From Emcibacter sp. (lineage in GTDB: Bacteria; Pseudomonadota; Alphaproteobacteria; Sphingomonadales; Emcibacteraceae): a stretch of 64,000 nucleotides of DNA. Location: NCBI GenBank assembly GCA_021741205.1, contig JAIOYI010000003.1, forward strand, positions 153,365 to 217,364, in the 5' to 3' direction. Under the pieces are notes generated by a model that worked only from the letters and a program-made list of their open reading frames with translations, was not told the origin of the DNA and ran no database searches. Below, in pieces: positions 44,856 to 53,001 of this stretch (positions are counted from its first letter, which is position 1; the number at the start of each line of letters is the position of its first letter). Made by a program: the position numbers and the translations under genes.

Positions 44856-47060
44856 TTACCTTCCAATAATAACCCTCAGGCCAAATACTCTAGGCTCCCC
44901 TGGAAAACCTTGTGCCGGAAGTCCCGCAGCAATGAACCTTTCTGCGCCTGTGACATATTGCTTATTAAATGCATTTTTCACAAAAGCTTGAATTTCCAGA
45001 TTTTCATCTTGCAACCGGTATCCTAAGGATAAATTCACCAGACCATATGGTTTCTGAGATAGTAAGGGTTCGTTATTTGTCGTAAAATAGATACGACTTT
45101 GGTAGTTACCATCAACTCGAGCATTAATTTCATTACCACTCGACAATTCATGAGTATATTGAGCTGACGCAACCATGGATAATCGTGGTGCATTGCTTAA
45201 CTGCTGCCCTGAGGCATCAAATTGCAAACCGGTTGCATCATCTACAGAATCTGTAAAGTCTGAGTATTTTGCATCAAGGTAGGTCGCACTAAAACCCAAC
45301 TCTAAACTCTCGACAGGACTATAAGTAACTTCGAGCTCAGCACCATATACCCTAGACTTATCTGCATTATCTACATCAAGACTTGTATTTACAACTCTTT
45401 GTACTTGTAGGTCAGAATAATCGTAGTAAAAAGCTGTACCGTTCAGCCGCAACCGATTATCCAACATATCTGATTTAAATCCTACTTCATAAGCCCAAAG
45501 GCTTTCAGAAGAATACCTATCAGAGGACGTTGTCGTAGTAGCAAAACCGCCAGACTTGTAACCGTTAGACACCGACCCGAATACAAGTAAATTGTCTAAT
45601 GGGCGATATTCTAATCCAATTTTTGGTGTAAACGCACTGTCCTTAAATGTATCACTGTAAGAGAACGCCCCCCCACCTACGATACCACTGCCTGCAATAT
45701 CTTTTGTATCGTCTGTATACCTCATGCCTAATGTTAGGGACAATTTTTCTGAAAAATCATAGGTACCCTGTGCAAAAATAGCTATGCTTTTTGTTACAAC
45801 ATCTGTATCAAACAACAATCCGACACCACCCCCCAGAAGAGGATCCTCAGCCAGTACATTGTCCCCCAAAAGTTGGATATTAAATACTTCGTTTGCATCT
45901 TCATGTATATAAAAGGCACCAATAATTCCCGTAATATTATCGGAACTATATACAAGGTTAAACTCTTGCGTCCACTGTTCCGCTGTCGTGGTCAACGGTG
46001 ATGTATTTCCAATCTCTGCTTCAGTCGCATCAAAATCGATTGCGATAAGATGATCCGTCTTACGAAGAGCCGTCAGGGATGTAAGGGAAACGGCGTCAGA
46101 CACTTCATATTCGAGATCTAAAGATGCGCCCCAAAGTTCAGAATCTACATCATTCTCATTATTTGCAGCTGCTTTACTGTAATCACCAACGACTGAATCT
46201 GCCAGTGGTGTGGTCAAACCGAATACATTGCCCAAGACAGTCGAAGCTGGCTCTAGCAATACACTATAAGTACCCCAATTATCTTGCACCTTAGTGTAAT
46301 CTGCTCGCACAGTCGCCTTAAAACGATCGTTAGGCGTGAAAACGGCAGATATCCGCGCACTATCACGCTCTGCTGATTGAATATCCGTTCCCCCAGGGAC
46401 TATATTTTCGATATAACCGTTATGCTCAAAATGTCGAAGCGACACACCTACGCTCAGGACATCCTCTATAACTGGCCCAGATATCCACGCAGACCCCATA
46501 ACACGGCCAAAGTTTCCTGCTTCAGCAACCACAGTATAATCGAATTCATCAGAAGGGGCCTTCGTAGAAATATTGATAGCACCACCGATAGCATTACGGC
46601 CCCAGAGCGTGCCTTGTGGGCCACGCAGTATCTCGACCTGTTCAACGTCAGCAAAATCAAAAATAGATCCAAAGGGTCGGCCGATATAAACACCGTCCAA
46701 ATTAATCGTCACACTAGGATCATTCGCCGCAAAGACAAGGTTTGTTCCTACGCCGCGCAGAAATACCTGAACTCCCGAAGAATTATTCTCTATATTTAGA
46801 GCTGGAACCAGTGCCTGCAAATCGTTTACGTCAGAGATTCCCTGCGATACGAGATCATTTCCCCCAAATGCGCTAATAGCGATAGCTGTATCTTGCAAGC
46901 TAGTTTTGCCGGTCTTGGTCGCACTGACGACAATCTCATCCAGCTCATATCCTTGCTCTTGAGCAATCGCTCCCGTTGAAACGCACATTGAAATCACACT
47001 CACTGATCCCATGCATAATATCTTTGTGATACTCGACCCTGTATTTTGTTTAATATTCAT
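44856..47060 (-). CDS. TonB-dependent outer-membrane receptor 3
   Basis: A 734-residue receptor with signal peptide (about 1-33), DEIVVSATKTGKT TonB-box-like segment, plug motif LRGPQGTLWGRNAIGG, and a barrel with a less typical end (LRVIIGR). AAAGGTG lies eight bases before the ATG. Upstream of it is the IS6 debris, so its original promoter neighbourhood may be altered. It is the likely importer for the ligase/dehydrogenase/racemase set downstream. Confidence 0.9.
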   Translation of the reverse strand: MNIKQNTGSSITKILCMGSVSVISMCVSTGAIAQEQGYELDEIVVSATKTGKTSLQDTAIAISAFGGNDLVSQGISDVNDLQALVPALNIENNSSGVQVFLRGVGTNLVFAANDPSVTINLDGVYIGRPFGSIFDFADVEQVEILRGPQGTLWGRNAIGGAINISTKAPSDEFDYTVVAEAGNFGRVMGSAWISGPVIEDVLSVGVSLRHFEHNGYIENIVPGGTDIQSAERDSARISAVFTPNDRFKATVRADYTKVQDNWGTYSVLLEPASTVLGNVFGLTTPLADSVVGDYSKAAANNENDVDSELWGASLDLEYEVSDAVSLTSLTALRKTDHLIAIDFDATEAEIGNTSPLTTTAEQWTQEFNLVYSSDNITGIIGAFYIHEDANEVFNIQLLGDNVLAEDPLLGGGVGLLFDTDVVTKSIAIFAQGTYDFSEKLSLTLGMRYTDDTKDIAGSGIVGGGAFSYSDTFKDSAFTPKIGLEYRPLDNLLVFGSVSNGYKSGGFATTTTSSDRYSSESLWAYEVGFKSDMLDNRLRLNGTAFYYDYSDLQVQRVVNTSLDVDNADKSRVYGAELEVTYSPVESLELGFSATYLDAKYSDFTDSVDDATGLQFDASGQQLSNAPRLSMVASAQYTHELSSGNEINARVDGNYQSRIYFTTNNEPLLSQKPYGLVNLSLGYRLQDENLEIQAFVKNAFNKQYVTGAERFIAAGLPAQGFPGEPRVFGLRVIIGR

Positions 47061-47240
47061 TTTAATAGCACCTTTGATTTAATGTTATGTTTTTCCAGTT
47101 AAATATAGATGCATACAGAGCATTGTTTCATAATGCATATATAATTTGATCTCAGTTAAATTAAATACATACATCAAATATTATTTCCTGTAAACATTTA
47201 TTTTAGTTTAAGTAAAATAAATTATATATTATGTGGGCAC

Positions 47241-48233
47241 GGCTCTGTCAAAGGAACTTATTGCTCCAAGTTTCTAATTAGCTATTTTGCTCAATGAACA
47301 TTTCATTTAAATATTACAAACATAATCCAGCAATCATCCAATTGGCTTTCTACTTTATATCAGATATCCATTATCGCTTCGGCAGGTAGAAGATATACTC
47401 TATGAAAGAGGCGTAGATATAAGTCATGACCCAAAGGGCAGCGCGGAGCAGCAAATCCATCAGATAATGGTGGAACCGCTTTGGCCCCGCGATTGCAGCA
47501 AAGATCAGAAAGAAGCGCACATCTTATCCTAAGCAACATTCAAATTGGCGCTGGCACATTGATGAAGTCTTCGTCAAAATAGGGGGTAAAACCCACTATC
47601 TATGGCGCACCGTCGATCATGAAGGTGAAGTCCTTGACGTTGTTGTAACAAAGCGACGTGATAAGAAATCCGCACTAAAAGTTTTGTTCGCGAAGCAGGC
47701 GTTCACGCCTAATCTCTCATAAAGCGTTATGGACGGCCGACGGCTATCGTCACAGATAAGCTCAGGTCTTATAAAGCTGCCATGAAGGAACTGGGGTGCC
47801 ATAACAAACAAGAAGCTGGAGGTCGATTAAACAATCGGGCTGGAACCGAAGGTAACGGAACGTCAAAATAGTCACCTGCCTTTCCGACACTGAGGAGTTT
47901 GTCGGCTTAGCTTTCGCGATGACCGTGGTGCCAGTGGCACTGCGTAAGCTGAGCGAAGCCTAGCCAAGAACCCGCAAGCCGAAGGCGAGAATATGCCATG
48001 CAGGGCTTTAGAAAAGAAGAAACCCTTCAAAAATTCACCTCAACTCATGCGCAAATATAGCGCGTAGCCTGCCCTTGGGGTGCAACCATTTTAACGGAGA
48101 ACGGCACCTCACGGGCAGACAGACATTTAAGAAATTTCGTTCAGAATCTATGACTGAATGGCGTACATTCGTGGCATAAGATATTTGCAATTAAATACCT
48201 CTGTGACCAGTTTCAGTTTCCTTTGACAGTGCC
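47241..48233 (+). mobile_element. Decayed IS6-family insertion sequence
   Basis: Terminal inverted repeats are visible: GGCTCTGTCAAAGGAACT at 47241 and its near-complement ending at 48233 (GGCACTGTCAAAGGAAAC read inward). Between them, pieces of an IS6 transposase can be read in three frames, including WHIDEVFVKIGGKTHYLW, KRYGRPTAIVTDKLRSYKA and FRKEETLQKFTSTHAQI. Short GC-rich insertions, not just point changes, break the frame. No matching 8-bp target duplication is seen. Confidence 0.8.
47400..48182 (+). pseudogene. IS6-family transposase, broken
   Basis: Joining the frames gives most of a DDE transposase from about residue 50 (ERGVDISHE) through the DDE-domain start WHIDEVFVKIGG to the C-terminal SMTEWRTFVA and a stop. 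Insertions at 47430-47452, 47687-47709, about 47842-47864, about 47889-47985 and about 48060-48083 interrupt it, each removing the reading frame. The N-terminal quarter is also partly missing. It cannot be functional. Confidence 0.8.
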
Positions 48234-48236
48234 GCA

Positions 48237-48261
48237 GGAACCGAAGGTGACGTGAAACGTC
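48237..48261. repeat. Copy of a short GC-rich element also inserted in the IS6 gene
   Basis: The segment starting GGAACCGAAGGTGACG closely resembles the insert at about 47842-47864 (GGAACCGAAGGTAACG), including the final AACGTC. It sits directly outside the right end of the element. Confidence 0.6.
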
Positions 48262-48757
48262 TAACTTCCCATGTTCCTATCCGACGACGAAATCGAAAGA
48301 TGCAAAGATTTAAATCTCATAAGTCAGCTCAAATGTTTCTTTCAATTTACGGACCAATATACAACATTTTAACACACAAAGACATCTCATTTCAAGACAA
48401 ACGCTAAGAACATTACGGTCAATTACAATGGCCGAATGGAACCTCGTGACTAATGCTACTTGACCTAGGTTTCATTTGAAATTTTTACATGTTGAGAAAG
48501 TTTATGTTCCAAAACCCCTTCAGGAAAGGAGGGACAAGTCAATTGATTCCATAATGTGACTTTAACATAAAAAAGCTAAATATATTAAAGGATTAGACAA
48601 AGTCGTTTATTTCTCATGAGTTAATCAAAAAGAATAAAAACCTATTGCACAATTAAGATGGCTTCATATACTCCCATTAGAAAAAATAATATTACATATA
48701 TTAAAGATTGTAAAAAATTAAGGTAATGCAGAGATAAAAAATTATGAGGAGGGAGTA
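48262..48757. other. Intergenic region before the B12-radical SAM operon
   Basis: AT-rich, without ORFs I can support apart from the IS-end remnant at 48412-48515. The promoter of the downstream operon must lie in about 48520-48740; I cannot single out -35/-10 boxes with confidence. Confidence 0.4.
48412..48515 (-). mobile_element. Probable IS-end remnant related to 36893-37009
   Basis: A 46-base core matches 36907-36952 with six differences, and GAGAAAGTTTATGT follows in both. Read on the minus strand, the differences in the core fall mostly at third codon positions of one frame (QVALVTRFHS), suggesting a formerly coding sequence. The terminal repeat itself is degraded here. Confidence 0.45.
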
Positions 48758-48823
48758 ATGATAAAAAATCCCAACATTAGTTTATTGTGCCTCGAAAATA
48801 CTCAGAGACCTGAGCTGACATGA
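48758..48823 (+). CDS. 21-codon leader ORF, translationally coupled to the epimerase gene
   Basis: An ATG at 48758 is preceded by a very strong AGGAGGGAG at 48747-48755. The frame encodes 21 residues (starting MIKNPNISLLCLENTQ) and its TGA at 48821-48823 overlaps the ATG of the epimerase gene at 48820. The epimerase itself has only a weak ribosome site, so initiation probably depends on translation of this ORF. It may be a regulatory leader, a small protein, or, less likely, a peptide substrate of the pathway. I do not recognise the sequence. Confidence 0.55.
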   Translation: MIKNPNISLLCLENTQRPELT

Positions 48824-49839
48824 GCGGAAAGAAAGTCGCCATTACTGGAGCAACGGGTTTTCTCGGATATCATGTCTTGCAAGCATTATTAGCTTCGGGT
48901 CATACCCCTGTTGCGGTCGTAAGAGATCTAGCTTCCGCCAAAAGGCGACTGCCCTATCAGATCGAAATTCGCCAAGCCGATATTATGAACCTCGATGACT
49001 TGGTAAAAGCGTTTGAAGGGGTGGATGCGGCCATACATCTGGCGGGCAAGGTTTCGGTAAACAAACATGATGATAAGGATGTGTTCCGTGTCAATGTGAC
49101 AGGCGCGCAGAATTTTCTTGAAGCTGTGGCGCAGACAGGGGTGAGACGCGCTTTATTCACGTCAACAACCTCGGCCGTAGGGGCATTATCCCATGATCAT
49201 CCCGAAGCCGCCTTGGATGAAACATCGCACTTTAACTTGGATGCCGTACAAGTGGCATATATTCAGGCAAAGCGTCAGGCCCACGAAATGGCTCTGAAAG
49301 CCCGAAACGGAGGCACCCCTGTTGTGGTGTTAAGCCCAAGTTTTATTCTGGGACCAGAGGATATTAATTCCAATACCACTGTTCTGGTTGATGCCGTGCG
49401 CGGCCAGCGTCTGCCCATCTGTCCTGATGGTGGGGTCAACCCGATAGACGTTCGGGATTGTGCAGCGGCTTATGTTACAGCACTGGATCATCCAGACCCT
49501 GCCCCTCATTATATTTTAGCGTCACCCCATAATATGCCTCTAAAGAATTTTGTAAATCAGGTAGCAGATCTTGCTCAGACCTCCCCTCCACATATTTCCC
49601 TGCCCTTTTGGCTGGTGCTTCAAATCGCAAATATTGTTGAACTGTTTGTACCAGAAGGGGAATTGACAGCAGCGGGGGCACAGCTCGGAAGTTATTACTG
49701 GTATTTCAACGCAGAAACGGCACGGCGGGATCTTTCCCTGAAATGCCGCCCCCTTGATGACACGTTGAAAGCAACATTTGATTGGCTTGACTCCAAAGAA
49801 AATGGCAAGAAGAAAAAGCATAAACAGGAGAAAAAATGA
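48820..49839 (+). CDS. NAD-dependent epimerase/dehydratase (extended SDR, HpnA/dihydroflavonol-reductase-like)
   Basis: A 339-residue extended SDR. The Rossmann motif ITGATGFLGYH is at 8-18, and the FTSTTSAVG and YIQAKRQAHEMA segments give the catalytic Ser/Thr and Tyr-x3-Lys. It belongs to the group acting on hydroxy-terpenoid, flavonoid or sugar substrates, near HpnA in the hopanoid context. The lysine-rich tail (KKKKHKQEKK) overlaps the next gene's start by four bases. It opens a five-gene operon whose codon use looks more GC-rich than the flanks. Confidence 0.86.
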   Translation: MSGKKVAITGATGFLGYHVLQALLASGHTPVAVVRDLASAKRRLPYQIEIRQADIMNLDDLVKAFEGVDAAIHLAGKVSVNKHDDKDVFRVNVTGAQNFLEAVAQTGVRRALFTSTTSAVGALSHDHPEAALDETSHFNLDAVQVAYIQAKRQAHEMALKARNGGTPVVVLSPSFILGPEDINSNTTVLVDAVRGQRLPICPDGGVNPIDVRDCAAAYVTALDHPDPAPHYILASPHNMPLKNFVNQVADLAQTSPPHISLPFWLVLQIANIVELFVPEGELTAAGAQLGSYYWYFNAETARRDLSLKCRPLDDTLKATFDWLDSKENGKKKKHKQEKK

Positions 49840-51254
49840 AAGTTTTATTGATTAACCCTCCCTGTGGGACGCGGACCATCGGGCTTAAGAATTTAACAAA
49901 GATTGAGCCGCTTAACCTTGAACTTTTGGGGGCTGTGTTGAAAGGGCGTCATGACGTGCGGTTGGTGGATATGGAAATAGCCCCGAAGGACCTGAGCCGG
50001 GTATTAAAGGATTTTAAACCTGATATCGTCGGGGTAACGTCTGAGGTGGTTCATGTGGACACTGCAAAAAGGGCACTGGCCGTCGCTCGCCTTTCCGCCC
50101 CTCATTGTCTCACAGTTGTTGGGGGTCATCATCCCACCGTCTGGCCTAAAGATTTTCTTGACCCCGTTGTAGATTTGATTGTTCGGGGGGAGGGTACGGA
50201 ATCATTTGCTGAAATATGCGATTCTAGAGCGGCAGGTGCGACAACCTTTGATCATATCGCAGGCCTAATGATCAGGGACGGGGACAAACTGGTCCCCACG
50301 GCACCACGCCCCCTGCCCTTGACCCTTGATCATCAGCCTATGCCTGATCGCAGTCTGACAAAACAATATAGATCGCAATATTATTACCTGTGGGAAAAGC
50401 GCATCGCAGCGGTGCGTAGTTCGGTGGGATGTAGTTTCCCTTGTGTATTTTGCTCCCCGCGCATCTATTCCAAGGGCGGATTTATTTCCCGTTCCCCAGA
50501 ATTGCTGGTAGAGGAAATCGCAAACCTGGAAGAGGATTTCATTTATCTATGTGATGATCATGCCTTTCATGATCCAGAACGGATGTATAAGTTTGCCGAT
50601 CTGTTGCTGACAGCCGGTATCAAGAAACGCTACTTTACTTATGCTCGGGTCGATTCAATTGTCGCCAACAAGGAATTATTTACGTTATGGGCCCGCGCGG
50701 GTCTGCAACTTGTTATGTCGGGCATTGAGTCCCTTGACTATGAGGCTCTGAAACGTACTGGGAAACGGGTGGAACAGGGTCTTGATGTTGAGGCCTTAAA
50801 TATCCTTAAAGACATTGGTATAGGCATGAGCGCAGGATTTTTGGTGGAAGATAATTTCACGCAGAAAGATTTCGCGGCCATTGATAATTTTGCCAAACAG
50901 CATCCGGCGATTATCCTGACCGAATATACCCCCCTGACACCTTTACCGGGAACACAACTGCACAAAAAGGTTGAAGATGATATTGTCACCAGAGATGGTC
51001 AGTTTTATGATTTACAGCATTTCCTTTTGCCAACACGAACACCGACCAAGGATCTCTACCGGATGATGCGCAATGCCTATGGCAAAGTTGTCATCAGAGC
51101 CTTCATGCGTGTTGGTCTGTGGCGCCCCAAGAACTGGTCTTGGCATTATTTCAAGATGATAAAGGGGCTGATCCGAAATTTCTTTGCACTGGGTAATGCT
51201 CATATTGTTATTGAAAAAGCGATTCATGCTGAACAGAATGCAAGGAGTAAATAA
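49836..51254 (+). CDS. B12-binding radical SAM protein
   Basis: A 472-residue class B-like radical SAM enzyme. The N-terminal Rossmann-like domain (MKVLLINPPCG...GGHHPTVWP, about 1-130) is the cobalamin-binding type. The [4Fe-4S] motif is Cys199-x3-Cys203-x2-Cys206 (VGCSFPCVFC), followed by a TIM barrel with LCDDHAFHDPERMYKFADLL and a C-terminal helical region. Family members methylate unactivated carbons or do ring chemistry, such as HpnP/HpnR on hopanoids and BchE. It overlaps the epimerase by four bases and the metallo-hydrolase by one base. Confidence 0.9.
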   Translation: MKVLLINPPCGTRTIGLKNLTKIEPLNLELLGAVLKGRHDVRLVDMEIAPKDLSRVLKDFKPDIVGVTSEVVHVDTAKRALAVARLSAPHCLTVVGGHHPTVWPKDFLDPVVDLIVRGEGTESFAEICDSRAAGATTFDHIAGLMIRDGDKLVPTAPRPLPLTLDHQPMPDRSLTKQYRSQYYYLWEKRIAAVRSSVGCSFPCVFCSPRIYSKGGFISRSPELLVEEIANLEEDFIYLCDDHAFHDPERMYKFADLLLTAGIKKRYFTYARVDSIVANKELFTLWARAGLQLVMSGIESLDYEALKRTGKRVEQGLDVEALNILKDIGIGMSAGFLVEDNFTQKDFAAIDNFAKQHPAIILTEYTPLTPLPGTQLHKKVEDDIVTRDGQFYDLQHFLLPTRTPTKDLYRMMRNAYGKVVIRAFMRVGLWRPKNWSWHYFKMIKGLIRNFFALGNAHIVIEKAIHAEQNARSK

Positions 51255-52087
51255 TGGTGGTTTTAGAAACCTCTGTTTGGGAAATTGACTATCTCGGCTG
51301 GTCAGGGTTTCATATACACCACGCATGTCATGAAGGAAAAAATCTCCCGCATATTTATGTTGATCCGCCGAAAGGAACAAAATTTTCTGCTGAAGAAGAG
51401 GGAATTATTTTTATTACTCATGGCCATCCAGAACATCTGATCGGTGCCATGGAATATTTGACGGATATCACGGTTAAATCCCGAACGGTCATTGTCGCTT
51501 CACAGCAGGTCTGCCAATATCTTGCGCAGATCAACCAGCGGACAAATGTCGATTTTATTATTGCACAGCCGGAACAGCAGCTAAAAATAACGGCGAAAAT
51601 CTCAGTTCAGGTTTTTGAGTGGCACCATATGCCGCTTCTGCCCCCGGGTGTTGGGGCGGCTCTGCGCCATATCTTTCAAATCCTGCGTAAAATCGGCACA
51701 GCTTGGCGGATCATCAGAATGTCGCTAAAAGGGCCAAAGGGGGCCGGAAAAATGCTTGGGTATATCTTACGCCTTTCAGGAGGTAAGGACATCATTGTTT
51801 ATGGAGAAGGTCTGCATAGACGCTGTCAGCCCGAGGACGTCGCCGCAATTGGCAGGAAAGCCCTCGGGGCGACATTGCTGGTGGCATCTGAGCCTGAAGA
51901 TATTGCGGAACTTCCAGATCTTATATTCGTTAGTGGTGCCCATGAGGCTATTCTGTATGAACCTCACAGACCTTGGCGTGATATATTTGAATTACCGCAT
52001 GCTAATTTACAGGCCCTCCGGAAAGTTGTTATGGAAACAGGGATCAACACCATAATTCCGAATTGTCATACAGGGAAAGCCGAATGA
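51254..52087 (+). CDS. Metallo-beta-lactamase-fold hydrolase
   Basis: A 277-residue MBL-fold protein. The metal motif reads THGHPEHLIG, with His56, His58 and His61 but Glu60 where most have Asp (HxHxDH). The C-terminal sheet has the LIFVSGAHEA and IIPNCHTGKAE segments. The family includes lactonases, phosphodiesterases and the PqqB/UlaG groups. It is third in the operon and presumably hydrolyses an ester, lactone or phosphodiester intermediate. The middle segment (about 115-175) is basic and helical, possibly membrane-associated. Confidence 0.78.
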   Translation: MVVLETSVWEIDYLGWSGFHIHHACHEGKNLPHIYVDPPKGTKFSAEEEGIIFITHGHPEHLIGAMEYLTDITVKSRTVIVASQQVCQYLAQINQRTNVDFIIAQPEQQLKITAKISVQVFEWHHMPLLPPGVGAALRHIFQILRKIGTAWRIIRMSLKGPKGAGKMLGYILRLSGGKDIIVYGEGLHRRCQPEDVAAIGRKALGATLLVASEPEDIAELPDLIFVSGAHEAILYEPHRPWRDIFELPHANLQALRKVVMETGINTIIPNCHTGKAE

Positions 52088-53001
52088 CAAAGAGTCAAAT
52101 GACATATCCAGAGATCGCACTAGCGTTAACCACTGCGAAATCGCTTGATAAGTTATGCGATCTTGAACCAAATCCACCGCTATCAGAATGTCTCCGAAGA
52201 TTGGGTTGTTCACCTGAAAAAACAGATGTGCAGACCCAGCAGTATCAGGTGACCCATCTACATTTTGGGAATGAATTTTGTGAGCGGCTGATCCCAACGC
52301 TCAAGGAACTGATGCGGGCTCAGTCCAAAGCCAAACAATTGAAGCTTGAATTTTCATTGGTCACGCCAATGTTAACAGACTCGGGTTTTCGATTGTTGGA
52401 AAGATTATTGCCGCAGCTGGATGCGGGGACTGAGGTTGTGGTGAATGACTGGGGAACGCTGGAGAGGTTGCGGCTTAACTTTCCAATGCTGAACCCAGTA
52501 TTGGGGCGTCTACTCAATAAGGCCATTAAAGACCCAAGACTGCCATCAGGTCAATGGGCAAAATTGCATATTTTTGATAATCAATCCAAACATTTTCAGG
52601 ACTTTTTGGCTCGTTTCTCTATTGATCGTCTGGAGATGGATGTACCGCCCTTTGCAACCGTGATGCAGTTTAAAAGTGATCCGATGAAACTTAGTGTTCA
52701 TTTGCCCTATGGCTATACATTCAAAGGACGAATGTGCCGCATCGGGTCATCGGGCCTGAAAGATGATGCAAAATTTGCAGCCGCTCATGCCTGTCATAAA
52801 GAGTGTTTGACCTATTGGGTCCAAACAACACGCCCTCATGCCAATGCGGAAACCGAGCTTTATAGTTTTCAAAGAGGAAACACACAATTTTACGAACATT
52901 CTGACAGCATGAAAACAGCCATATGGCAAGCTGTACAAAATAACTGGATCAGTAAGCTGGTCTTTGCAGGAGATTGGCATGAAAATAACCACCCCGCTTA
53001 G
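52084..53001 (+). CDS. U32-family protein, UbiV-like
   Basis: A 305-residue protein. I start at 52084, where ATG overlaps the preceding TGA, instead of 52063. VVVNDWGTLERL is a U32 hallmark. Cysteines at 66 (FGNEFCERL), 218, 237 and 241 (ACHKEC) are laid out like the four [4Fe-4S] ligands of UbiV, which with UbiU performs O2-independent hydroxylation in ubiquinone synthesis. Proteolytic activity is not implied. It is diverged, so this is a paralogue rather than UbiV itself. Confidence 0.75.
   Translation: MTKSQMTYPEIALALTTAKSLDKLCDLEPNPPLSECLRRLGCSPEKTDVQTQQYQVTHLHFGNEFCERLIPTLKELMRAQSKAKQLKLEFSLVTPMLTDSGFRLLERLLPQLDAGTEVVVNDWGTLERLRLNFPMLNPVLGRLLNKAIKDPRLPSGQWAKLHIFDNQSKHFQDFLARFSIDRLEMDVPPFATVMQFKSDPMKLSVHLPYGYTFKGRMCRIGSSGLKDDAKFAAAHACHKECLTYWVQTTRPHANAETELYSFQRGNTQFYEHSDSMKTAIWQAVQNNWISKLVFAGDWHENNHPA

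Noticed and set aside
47617..47811. 64-residue minus-strand ORF in the IS6 region
   Set aside because: It is the antisense of recognisable transposase pieces and contains the inserts; no independent support.
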